Below, in pieces: positions 47,116-58,892 of a stretch of DNA of 64,000 nt (positions are counted from its first letter, which is position 1; the number at the start of each line of letters is the position of its first letter). A program made the translations under genes and the position numbers. Under the pieces are notes generated by a model, which saw only the letters and a list, made by a program, of their open reading frames with translations, was not told the DNA's origin and did not search any database. The DNA comes from Margaritifera margaritifera (taxonomy: Eukaryota > Mollusca > Bivalvia > Unionida > Margaritiferidae): NCBI GenBank assembly GCA_029931535.1, contig JAQPZY010001665.1, positions 4,089,501 to 4,153,500 of the forward strand. Direction: 5' to 3'.

Positions 47116-47120
<5 letters not shown>
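43875..47120. other. AT-rich spacer with (AC)n, no gene seen
   Basis: (AC)n at 44808-44831. The frames are short and without domains. Confidence 0.5.

Positions 47121-47194
<74 letters not shown>
47121..47194. repeat. (AT)n microsatellite
   Basis: About 74 bp of AT dinucleotides, flanked by TGTCTGT words. Confidence 0.98.
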
Positions 47195-47196
<2 letters not shown>

Positions 47197-48021
47197 GATA
47201 TCTGTCTGTCTTTATTGAACTTTACTCTCTAACTTTATACTTCACATATACCTATAGGACTTTCCTAGATCTGTGTTTAACTTTTGTAGGTATATTTAGA
47301 TTTGTCCATTGGAAATATTGTCTTGTCGAGAGGTGTGATCGTTTCCATGATTGATCACTAAAATATAAATAAGACCTAATTACGAATATTTTTAAACATA
47401 CCTAGCATGAATTGTGAACAAATACTTTTATCTAAGTTAAATGCGGGCATAATGAAGAATTAATATTGATGTATGTATCAGAATCAGATGTGATTATACT
47501 CAAAAGTGACATGTCTGTTTGCAATGGTTGAAGCTGAGTGCCCTTTATTGGTTAATCGTATCGCCAGCCTCGATTTCGCCGACCACTCTCATTAACATTC
47601 AGCTACACCATTCTGTCCATGCGCGTAGCAATGAGTGTGTAAGTTGTTGCAACTTCCTTTTGACGCTCGGATTCTGTACCATGCATATGGTTGAATATAT
47701 GTCTGCTTTATAAGCGAAACAGGGTTAAGGGATACAACAGGATAATTGTTCAATAGGTAAGAATTTCATGTAATATCACGATACCTTAATTATGATGATA
47801 CAAATTATATCTTTAAATCGATCATTTTCCGTGTCAAAATGTTGCATATAGTATTTAAAATGGCTTTGCGTAAATAAAATCTTTATTTCTATTCTATATC
47901 CGGAAAGTCTCATAAGCTGCATCTTGTATGAATCTCCAATCATTTAAATTCTTGAAGTTTATCCTTTTTATATTTATTTCCTTTTATATGTCAGAAAGTA
48001 TTGACTGTTGCTGTAAAAATT
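47195..48021. other. Spacer, nothing recognised
   Basis: No gene or repeat of note. Confidence 0.5.
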
Positions 48022-48031
48022 TAGAGACTGG

Positions 48032-48096
48032 CTAGACCAAGAAGTTGTACTCCACCTTTTTTTTTTTAGCTGGTGGAGAACAACTTTTTGGTCTAG
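48032..48096. mobile_element. Hairpin MITE, copy 2
   Basis: CTAGACCAAGAAGTTGTACT pairs with the complement of GAGAACAACTTTTTGGTCTAG around a poly-T centre. TAGAGACTGGCTA lies at 48022-48034 and again at 48094-48106, so the element is bracketed by a 13-bp direct repeat that overlaps its ends by a few bases. The arms match copy 1 at 11102-11213. Confidence 0.87.
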
Positions 48097-48106
48097 AGAC
48101 TGGCTA

Positions 48107-48778
48107 AAATTAGCTAAAACCTATTGTTCATTTAAGGTGTATACAACTTATGTGAAATCTGCGTGTTGCTACCGAAAATTGTTTAGGAAGTAGCAAACGG
48201 TGTGCACATTAAATGTTTTAACCAATTTTAAGATGAAGCATTCATATCAGGGTCTATGTATTGTCTTTAATTGTAGGACTAATACATGTACCAGATATAT
48301 AGCCACTACCAACATCATAAATGTAAAATATAACTGGGCAAATAAGGCGTAAAGAGTCATATGTGCATGTATTTGGTACATTTCTAATGGTATCATACTT
48401 TCTAACAATAAAGATTACAGTCATATGTAGCACAAAGCCCTTGACCCCCTATTTAGGCATCAGCCTTCAACAGATTTTGTCTTGGTTTGCTGACCTGCAT
48501 TTTTACGAATACGATAAATGCAAATTAATCGGTAGATACAATGAAGAATACATTATTGGCCAATCTGTAAAGAAAAAGTTTCACTCTTATTCAATAAAAG
48601 AGAAGTAACAGGCATAATAACTTATCATAATCCACAACAACAATCAAAAAAAAAAAGAAAAAAGAAAAAAGAAATGCACTGTGAATCGAATCGAAATGAT
48701 GCCATCTTGCTCTGCCTTCACTGTATTTTACATGCTGGGGGCTGTAACAAAGACGTGCGATATCTGGACTCTTGAAAA

Positions 48779-48779
<1 letters not shown>
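48107..48779. other. Spacer, nothing recognised
   Basis: An A-rich tract lies at about 48645-48674. No gene is recognised; the 81-codon frame at 48363 has no domain. Confidence 0.5.

Positions 48780-48828
<49 letters not shown>
48780..48828. repeat. (AT)n microsatellite
   Basis: About 49 bp of AT dinucleotides. Confidence 0.97.
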
Positions 48829-48835
<7 letters not shown>

Positions 48836-49243
48836 TTCATATTTCTGCATATTTGTACGGAAGACAATCTGATTTCAAAGTAAATAACAGTCTTATTTTT
48901 GTATGAGCAAGATGAGATAAATATATAAACCTGTTTTCACCGAAACAAACGCAAACAATGGGCCTTCAACATAATGTACCTTTTACACTAGCTAGATATA
49001 ACCCCCTCAACTTTAGAAGAAAACTTTCAGAAAATTTGGGCCTTAATTATTGGAAATAGAGTTGGTTATTATTTTTCAGGCCCACGGGATTATTTCTAAA
49101 AAACAAAAACATTCCAAGTGAATAAAAGGGGAGAAGTAATGAAATAGATCGTCAAACATTATGTCGCATTCCTTTTTACGACCCAGTACACGCTTTGACA
49201 CAATATCTGTTTGTTATACTCGAACAAAATGTTAACGAGTCGG

Positions 49244-49244
<1 letters not shown>

Positions 49245-49340
<96 letters not shown>
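49245..49340. repeat. (AT)n followed by (AC)n microsatellite
   Basis: About 83 bp of AT, then ACACACACACAC. Confidence 0.98.
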
Positions 49341-52300
49341 TACATCTTTGTGTTAATACATTGTGCTGAGGGCTCTTTTCAAGTCGAACACAATGTTGTT
49401 TAATATTCAAAGACTCGCCTGCCTAAATGCATTCATATATATGTATTGCGAGAGATGAGAAATACATTTCTGAACAAAGAACACTGAGACTATTTAGGTG
49501 CTTCACAAGAGATAACAAGTTTAATGACAGTAATTTTAATGAGAGGGACAGAGAGATTCTGCGTTTAAACAAACAAAAGGAAAAAGAAATCACATTAAGT
49601 GTTGGCGGGTTTCATTTTGTTGTTAAAGTAACAAAAATTCAAGAACTGCTGTGATTTATTTTTTCATCCCCCCCCCCCAAATCTCTTTTAAATTGTTTGC
49701 TTAACTTGTTCCCCACACAATGAAATATACACAGCGTTATCCAAAAACACAAGCTCCACTAGCTCAGCCTCTCTTTAGTACTTTGGACCCAAATATACAT
49801 GTCCGTGTGACACATTTTCTCAGGAACTAGACACGTGTTTACTCTTACCGTAGCCCTACTGTTTTATGCAGGCTTTATGAAGCATGTGATGCTGAAATTA
49901 TTCTATAACCAACAGCTTAAAAAATGTACTGAGGATTTCTGGTTTGGTCATCTGACGAGTTTAGTAATACCAAATGGACCGGTGAAAGTGATGAAAAATT
50001 GATTTCACTTAAATATCTTCGGTACCAGGAGATAAACTTGTATGTATTATTTTCAGTTTATGCAGATATAGTTTATTTGGTACATTACATTCTTTCAATC
50101 CACATGACAAATACTGCAAAAATGTTCCCGAATGTCAAGCAAATATTGTTTGTTTATCAGTTTAGTTACTCATTTGTTACATTTTGACCCAATTATCCTT
50201 TTTATGAAGTTGGCATGAATACAAATAAAACACTATATAAGTATAACTGCCTGATGATATACATGTACTCAGCAGTTAGTATGTGCGGATGGGAAAAAAG
50301 TGTTTTTTTTCCATATTGCAGTAGCAATTAATTTCTCCTGGACATCCATCGTATCATCATCATCTTTTGAAATTCAACCGAAATGCCGACTACTATGCAA
50401 ACTTAGTGGTGAAATGGGTATCTACGGTCGATACGATTGTATTTAATATATAATAAATAACCGCCAGTTTTGTACGTTGATTTTATTTTAGCTTTATCCA
50501 CGTGGAATTTCTTCGTGTTCATACTTTTTCCTCCTTGTTCAACTTGTACTATATTACGCAGAAGCTGAACTCGTCACATCTATCAATAATGCCTTGTATA
50601 TCACCCGAAATTGCTAAGCCACATGTTTGCCAAGGCTATAAAATCTATCTTTAATTGCATTGATGCTATTAATTCGTGGCTTCATATTGTTAATATCTTT
50701 AAACAGGTATCTCTGGTAAAAGTTCATTAACTACTCCAAATGGGAGGTGGAAGAGGTTTTGGTTTCAAAGGTTGTAAATCTCAATTATTTCCTGTTTACT
50801 TTGAACCGTTCATATTAATTGTAAGGTCGCCGCGAATATTGTCACTGTCTTCACTTTGATTATTGCAGTAATGCTCACTCATTCAATTTTCAATATATTA
50901 ATGTTTCTGTAGCTTTAAGTTTGTACATGTTAATTATGACCAGATTCGACAATAGATAATAAGAAGAAAAACACACTAATAGCAGGTTAATAACTCAATT
51001 AATTATATACATTCTTGTTAAATACAAAATGAATTGCTGAGCAGCAATTTACCTATTTATTTATTCTGAATAAAAAGCGGAAATACATTTTTATTTCTAT
51101 ATTTTGTCAGTAGATGAATTTCAAAATAAAGATAATTGCAGCACATTTCAAAAATGCATATTCTCTAATTATCAATGCCTGTTTCCAAATTAGCGATAAA
51201 AGCTACGGATAACATCGATTGAAAGTTAATATGCACAGTCTCTCTCTCTCTCTCTCTCATGTTTGCATAAAATAGTCACATTTTATTACAAAGAAAGATG
51301 CATTTTCTTTAAAAAAAATAAGAAAGCCGGTTGTGTAATACAGCTTTTGTAGACTTGTATTACATGCGTTGTGTGAAACGATTAATGGGGAGAATACAAA
51401 TTTGATATGGTTTGTTTATATACCGCTTAATCGTTTTTCCACAAACAACGAAAAACATTTTCATTACGGTGCTAAAAAGACTCATAGAAGCTCGACGCCT
51501 TTCTCACTGGCCCTTGTTATCTAGCGCTCTTTCATTCGCGTCTTTTGAGTCCTTGCATTACATGATGTTATCCCAGCTTAAGTGTCTTTCATAACAAATC
51601 CTATGACATGCTTGAATTCTGATTTAAGTAATTTGACTTCTACTCTGTGTGATACTGGGGGTGGTGGTTTGTGATAGGATTTAGCTTTAAAAAAATACTT
51701 GTTGTGAATTTGAGAAATTTTAATGATTTTAGATGTGATTCAGGACCATTACAGCTTGTTGTTATATTTAAATGATTGGTCCCTAATCGGGAAAATAAAA
51801 ATATTTGCTGTATATACCGCTAGAAACCGGTTTTATGTGATAATATAAGAACTTAACGGCTATGGGTTTCTATGTCTAAATTCGTTTTTTTTTTTAAAAC
51901 TAATATCTTCTTAGTTTTATAATTTTTTGTTTTGTGACAACAAGAAACATTTTCTTTTAGCAATTGTTTATTTTGAAACATCGAAGTGTGATATTGACCA
52001 GTAACTGCTAGGAACAGTCCTAATTTAAGTCATTTAAGACCTCTACTCTATTCATTTATTACGGTACGGGCGGGTGGTGGTGGTAGACTGGGAAAGAGAG
52101 ACGAAGGTGAGGGGATATAGCTGGAAGCAAATACATTTATTCTGATCTTTAGAAGAAAAATATTAAGTTTAGACGAGAAACAATGACATTACACTTTTTT
52201 TATAAACTTAAGTTAAACGGTTGACATCTTTTCAGTTTTAAGATGTGTGATTTTGCGACATTTTCATTCAACAATTAATGTGCATTTTGAAACATCGAAG

Positions 52301-52475
52301 CGTAAAATTGAACAGTAGCTGGTAGGAACTGTTGTGACTGACTGTTATTAACTCGAGACACTAGTATTAGTCTGAATAATTTGTTGAGTCGGCGAACTCT
52401 AGCTTTACCGATTGGTCAATATTCGCCTGAACCCTATACCTTTTGTTATCATCAGAACTGAAGTCAGTACTTGGT
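49341..52475. other. AT-rich spacer, nothing recognised
   Basis: It contains a (CT)n run at 51239-51259 and two related stretches near 51960 and 52270 (TTTTGAAACATCGAAGYGT), which hint at an old duplication with period about 310 bp. No gene. Confidence 0.5.
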
Positions 52476-52483
52476 GTCAGCAC

Positions 52484-54039
52484 TAGGGGTGAAACGATAT
52501 ACCTCTGCACGCATCGATACGACTCTCGATACACAGCCTACGATACGATACATTGTCGATACGCATATCAACTTGTGTACATTATCGATACACATATCAA
52601 CTTGATGGTCTTTTCATCTTTAGAAGGTCTGTCAGTGGTAGGGGTGCCATTTTTTATGTTGACATATTGGGTGTATTTCCAATATGCAGATTACAAACAA
52701 ACACAGACTTATCATCTGTTCATTTGCCATTCTCATCCTCGACAAGATTATTTAAAAAAATACTTATAAACAGACTAGCTGTTGGTGATTTTTATTCACC
52801 CATTTAGGCCATTTCAGGACTGCTCCATTCGATCATATGCATGACTCTTCCTGGTCACCACGCCCTTTGTTTTACATTGAATGAAAGTTTTAAAAACATC
52901 TTATTGCCAGTTTCATGTCTTCGCATAAATTTTGAAGTTAGTACGGTGTTATCTTCAAAACAGAAGAAACTGCAATTTCCTTGTGCAAGAAAATTCTTAT
53001 CTAGAACAAATCCAAGTGTGGGAGCGGAGATGACTAATAGCCAGATCCTTCACATTGTACTTCCTGCAGATGGAAAATCAAGTGCCAAGGCCAAAGAACT
53101 TTTGTTTCTGTCAGTGAAAAGGGAAATTATTGACAACACCTACTCCCTTTCTACAAATTGACAAGGTGGCTATAACTCGTGCGGTTTGGAATCTGCCCCC
53201 TTGTCAATTCTGTGCATTTTTATTTTTTATTTTTTATCCCATCGGCAGGTTCGGTCGTTGATTACATATATCAACGTAAAAGGAGATATTCCAAACTTAT
53301 TCCCCATGTACGATTTAAGTACTTTACACATATCATTTAATAGTCACTTTTATGTGAAGTTTCTATGTTGCTTTGTATCTATTTGGATAGAGTTTGGATG
53401 CCAATATTTCCGGAGTGTCACTCAGTGAACGCGCTACAGTTATGATTGGTGGTTATTGTTTTACCCTGGACTTGAACAAACAATAACCACTAATCAGAAT
53501 TGCATGTAACACTGCGTGACACACCGGATGTGTAGCCTTCAATTCGATCCAAGTAGACAAGATGCGATGCAACAGATACATTTCGCGTAAAAGTGGTTAT
53601 TAAATGATCAGTAAAGTACTTAAATCATACATGGGGAAGAAATCTGCAATGTCTTCTTTCCGTTGATATATGTTATCAGTGGCTGAAGATGCAGACGAGA
53701 TAAACTAATTAGGATGGAATTGGGGTGGGAGAATGGGGCAGATTTCGAACCACGTGAGTTAGTCACCTTGTGTTTATTTGTAGAAGGCGAGTGGGTGTTT
53801 TCAATTGCTTTTATTTTTTACTGACAGAAATGAGTGCATGTACTTGCTACGGCTGTCTCATATGAATTCTCAATTTAAAGAATGAAAAGGCAAATTACTA
53901 ATAATTATTCACGACTGCTGAAGATTAAAGTAACTTGCATAGAGTAAGTATCGTTTTGTATAGATTCTTCCCCTCTTGTATCGATATGGTTATCGATATA
54001 GAAAAAGTATCGATATATCGATTAATCGTTTCACACCTA
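52484..54039. mobile_element. hAT-like element, 1556 bp
   Basis: The left end TAGGGGTGAAACGAT is matched inverted by ATCGTTTCACACCTA at the right end. GTCAGCAC (52476-52483) and TTCAGCAC (54040-54047) are 8-bp flanks with one mismatch, the target duplication size of hAT elements. Subterminal CGATAC/TATCGATA words cluster at both ends. The interior has no hAT transposase domain, so it is non-autonomous. Confidence 0.82.
53090..53850. repeat. Long imperfect inverted repeat inside the hAT-like element
   Basis: The left arm (about 53090-53455) and right arm (about 53478-53850) pair around 53468. Paired words include TTTCTGTCAGTGAAAA/TTTTTTACTGACAGAAA, ACAAGGTGGCTATAAC/GTTAGTCACCTTGT, CCCCATGTACGATTTAAGTAC and its near complement, and GTGGTTATTGTTT at the centre. 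The plus-strand frames in this stretch are shadows of the hairpin. Confidence 0.82.
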
Positions 54040-54220
54040 TTCAGCACACTCGGCTAGTTCCACGTACAGGAAGACCATTTTGACAATAATCACAATAATT
54101 TACTGGATGCGTGGATGATTGGTTTAACACTTGTCCATTTTTCGCCGTGAGCATTGCATCTCGTCAAGTGCAGGATGTTGGTGGGTTCTCAATGAACACA
54201 ATAAACAGATTCATTACTCA

Positions 54221-54875
54221 TTAGGGTGCAAGGGACAGTTTTTATGCACAAATTTAATTCCGCATCCACTAGCCTAATATACAAAATCATAAAAAATAAA
54301 ATACACAAGTGAGGTCAAAAAGGTCCATATTTTTGGATAGCTATATTAAAACAAAGCATAAAAATATTATTGACTTGACATGACAAGTCAATGGCAGTTC
54401 ATAGCAAAAGAAGTTTATGCACCCCAACCCCAAATTTATACCTGCATTTTCCACGTCCGAAGGTCATTTTTGACACCAAGTGATGCTCACAGTTGAAACG
54501 CAAGCCCTTTTCCTAGGTGATTTTTCTGCAAAACATTGTGTACTAAACAGCTTGATGCAATTCAAAATAGTTGCCATCCAAGCCGTTTTTGAGATATTCT
54601 TCTTGCCTTGAATCCACATGTTTACTACTATGGGTGGCAAGCTCTGCTTCCTAGCCGACTATTTGTATTTCACTGTCTACATACTGTGAACTGACTATGG
54701 GAGGTGTACATGCCTCACATCAGTTTGAAGAACAACACAAGCCCGAAACAACTAATTCACAAATATATCCATATCTTTAATTATTAAACAATAATAGCTC
54801 AAAAAGTCACATCATAGCTTTAAGTTAAGAAATTTGACAGGGGCCAATTTACGAAACTGTCCCCTGCCACCTTAA
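54221..54875. mobile_element. TTAA-flanked MITE, Kolobok/piggyBac-like target
   Basis: The left end TTAGGGTGCAAGGGACAGTTT and the right end CTGTCCCCTGCCACCTTAA are imperfect inverted repeats. The right flank is TTAA and the left is TTAG, a one-base change. About 655 bp, noncoding. Target preference for TTAA suggests Kolobok or piggyBac; the ends begin with purines after TTAA, which fits Kolobok better. That last step is inference. Confidence 0.7.
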
Positions 54876-56888
54876 CGCAATGTCGACTCGCCGTTTTGTT
54901 GTTTTCTTTGTATACATCCGATACGAGACCACTTGTGAACTGTTGTGATGGCGAGGGATGGTAATTTTCACAGCTCCAAACGGATTAGTGAGGGCTGGAT
55001 TTTAGTGATCCGTCGGTAAAGTCACTGACTGTGGGTTAGCAACATTTCGAGCCCTGATTCGAGCTAACTAAAGTCAATGAACAAAATAAAATAACCACGT
55101 GACTAGAAGGTCATGTTATAATAATTACATAGTACCGCTAAGTTGGATCTAAAACAAATTGCCTTGTTTATAGATAATAGGCTTGTTTCTTGTCATGTAA
55201 TTATGCTTCTCTTTTGTTTAAATATCATTATTATTCAAGATAGGTTTCCTTCCCTGTGCAAAACCGTAATATTATAATATTATATTGTTCTGTTCGTGTC
55301 ACTGTGTGTATGAATGTGTGTCTTTGTGGTTTTTTGGGGTTTTTTTTGTCCAATAAGGTGGAACTTACTTTAGGTTCTCAGTCACCTATGATGCTTTATC
55401 TACATGTACATTTACCCCAAGTAAAACCAATTTCTTTACCAGTCTGCCTTTCAGTCCGGTTTCTAAGATATGATTTAAAATAATTGTTTTTAATGTCATT
55501 AAAAAATAAAACAAACACATTTTTGACTGCAACAATGTTCTAATCCCCTTATTCAAACAGAATTTTGGATAGATGGTTAGATTGTTTGGCCATTTGTTTT
55601 TCTTTTACAATTTTTCCCTTTTTTAAGACTCGAGTATTTGGTAGGTGGGTGTTTTAATAACATGCTACACTTTATTGAGGGTTGCATAAAACATTGACTT
55701 TAATGAAATTATAATTTTATTCTGTTCATATTTCACATTTAAATATAGTTGTTGATAAGGAAGTCCTATACAGATAATCAATTCTTGAATTTACATCTGA
55801 AAAGTCCTGCAATATCAACAAAGCTGTAAGAACTGTTAAACTGTCCTGTTTTCCCCATATTTTCTTTGGTCATGCTGAGACAGAACACACAAAAAAAAGA
55901 TTTATCCTTTTCGAGTTTGGACCTTTTAGACTTTTTCATCCAAAAGTTTTGGATCGACTGTCATGTGATATCAACATTGATGTATGCAGAAAGCCACAGG
56001 TTAATGTTTGCTTTGTCACCCAACTCCCCATTTACTCCCATCAGGTTCATCAGGGGCAGTTCAACTAGGTCCATGTATCATTTTTGATTAATGATGCCTC
56101 AGATGCTGCTTCCTTCAAGTCTTGTTTCCATAGCTACCATGTGCAGTTTAAACCTTAGCTGTTTCTACTGGAGAATGTAAATTTTCAACTTTCACAAACC
56201 TTCCACTTAAGATGTCACTTAAAAAGTAATTGAATATAATTATGATACATCATCTAATCATCTGTCCATTCTTATAGTAGGAATCATGTTAATCCCCTGT
56301 CTTTTCAGGAATTGTCAAATCTCATATTTTAAAATAAAATAAACTTTTTATAGGCAAAGTTCTAGAAGAAAAGTTTCTTACTGATGGGTTTGGAAAATAC
56401 AAAATTAGACAGATTTATGGATGGCAGCAATTAATAAAGCTGTTAAGAGATGTGAATACCATTAATAAGTTCAGTGATTTTATATATCGGTGGATTTATC
56501 AATTCGGATAATGGATAACGTTACCAAAGCTCAATTTTCTCCTTTATACATGCATATTTTTTTTAAAGCCTTAGTTTAACCTTGAATGACCCAATTTTCA
56601 TACATTGATTCACTATAAAGATATATTAATAACAGAGTGGTATAATAATAACTAAGAAAACATGAACAGATTATATAAGTAAGTCTAGTATATTGATGCT
56701 GAACAACGATTAATATTATACAGACTAGAATCTATATGTATTTATAACATGTCATATATTTTAACTGCAAAATATGCATACTAGAAAATAGTAGTTGTAA
56801 ACACAAATTGTATTCCTTTTTCTTATAGTTAACCTCACAGCTACATATTTTCCCAACAGGCTCTGCTAAATGTCAACCTGCCCAGATG
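54876..56888. other. AT-rich spacer, nothing firm
   Basis: GTCGGTAAAGTCACTGACTGTGG with GATTCGAGC at 55013-55066 faintly resembles tRNA-derived SINE boxes. No gene seen; the 73-codon frame at 55866 has no domain. Confidence 0.45.
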
Positions 56889-57379
56889 GTATAACGGTAC
56901 CAATTGCGCAAGCCGCGGGGGGGGGGGGGAGGGGGGGCGGGGGGGTCTTAAGGTGTAGGGAACATTGTATTCAGAAATAAACAACAAAACTAGCTGTGAT
57001 TGGTGCATTATGTAAGAGTTGTAGTTTCTGTCAGGCTTTAAAAAAAGTCGAGTCTCTTGGCAACATGTGAGATTATGTTAATTCATATCTAGATCATATT
57101 TTGTATTTTTTATGATTTTTTACAAATGTGATATACATGTACATCATTGAAAATGCCTGTTATGACTGGATAATTCTTACCCCTGTTTAGTTTCAGCAGA
57201 GTTATCTCTCTTAAATGTAATGGAGTACATGTACCTGGTTCTGTCGTTGTCAAATTGACAATCTAACATTTCTCTCTTTGATAGTGTGTGACACACATGC
57301 TGAAGTAGGATAGAAATTATATTTATTTTGCCAAACGTTAGCATTGAGGTCTATGGAAAAACAATTGGTACCATTATAC
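56889..57379. mobile_element. GGTAT-type MITE, copy 2 (491 bp)
   Basis: The ends GTATAACGGTACCAATTG and CAATTGGTACCATTATAC match the copy at 14731-15189 with a few substitutions, and the interiors align throughout. Differences are a G-rich expansion at 56921-56947 and small gains such as CATGTACAT. No target duplication is evident here. Confidence 0.88.
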
Positions 57380-58892
57380 CTAAAGGGAACAACAGTCTTG
57401 CAGTGTATCCATGTGAGCACCATTTATACACTGTACTAGTATGATGTAGTAAAACAAATGGACACGGAACATTTTTGGTAAAATATTGACAGGCTTTTAT
57501 ATACGAAATCTTGAGACAATAATACATGTTGGCTTTGGAGGGGGGCTTTTGATAAATATAGCTACAGCAGACAGAGAGTTGTATGGCCTGATGGCTTTAT
57601 ATCAGCGGAGTCCGCTCAGAGATTGCCATACATGCAACAGAACAAGTTATGTTAACACAATGTGGATGATTTTGGCCAAATATTAACTGTTTCACCTGCA
57701 TATCATGATAAATCATGTATAAACAGTAACTAACTGCTTCTTGAAAAGCATGTCATAAACCAGGATAGAGAACACTATAGGGCTCAAAAAAGGTGCTTCA
57801 CTTGCTGTAGATCACTTTGCATCATATTAGATATGCTGATATGAGTAATTTTAGGTAACTTATTATAGATATAGTCTTCCTTCCCACTTTTATTTTATTG
57901 TCATACAATAATTGCCCCTTGTACACTTTCTTGTCTTGAAATTCTTTATGCAGTTTATAAAGACAGGTTCTGTTGCATTCCCTTTTGTAGAAGTAGTTGG
58001 AATATCATCAGACAAGAGCTATTTCTTTAAGTCAGCATTTCCCATTGACACTTGCATATGCCCATTTATAATTATCTATTGACTTTCAATTAATCCTATT
58101 TATTTCTGTCCAACTGTTTTTTTTTTTGGAATTGACCATTTGTACAGTCTTCTGTCAGATACATGTGTTTGATAAAAAGAGTCTGTGGAAAGCATTTCAT
58201 ACTTAAATTACTCATAAATCTCAGTTATTATAAATGTTCGTGTCCTACTGTGATAATAAAAAAAAAGTTTTCACGTGAAATGTGTATTTGCTTATTATTA
58301 ATACATTCCAGACTGATTAAAATGGACATTACTCGTGTACATACAATTTTTTTTTTTATAGCCTTTTGATAATTGAAGTACATAAAACTATGGATGTTTC
58401 TTGCAGTCTTGTGTATTCTGGTTTCTAACCTGTAAGCATTGTCTTGCTGGTTGGAAAAATAATTTTAAAAAATTAGATTTGTATCACCCCCTGTTTTACG
58501 TGTTGTTCAACAACTTGCCCTGTCGTAATACTTTCAATAAATTACATAGTAAGATATGTATTGGGGAGTCATTTTATACAGTGTTTGAGTAAAGAAAACT
58601 GAAATACTTTCATTATTTGACAAAATGACGAATTTACAAGAACACCATCAGTGTCTGTCCGCTTGCGCCGTTACGCGAGTTAAGTTTTGGTTCTATTTTT
58701 ACCGCCGAAAACCTTTACAGTGCACACGACATTCAGTTTGCACACGGCACACTTGTTATACTGGCATTCAAGAACCATCATTTCACTCATTCGAGTTATT
58801 TACCGTTCAGTAAGATGCTTGGTGCGAATGTCCGTAAAGATGTTACGTGAGAAGGTAAGTCACATGATATGCAACAGAATGAGAGAATGCTT
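57380..58892. other. AT-rich spacer, nothing recognised
   Basis: Short frames only. The stretch 58625-58853 is somewhat richer in C and G and ends in a donor-like AAGGTAAGT, but no protein family is recognised. Confidence 0.45.

Noticed and set aside
52443..53428. Plus-strand frames within the hAT-like element as a transposase
   Set aside because: No hAT dimerisation or RNase H motif. Most of the interval is one arm of a hairpin.
55005..55070. tRNA-like or SINE-like boxes (GGTAAAGTCACTGACTGTGG and GATTCGAGC)
   Set aside because: A complete A box, B box and cloverleaf cannot be drawn. The match is partial.
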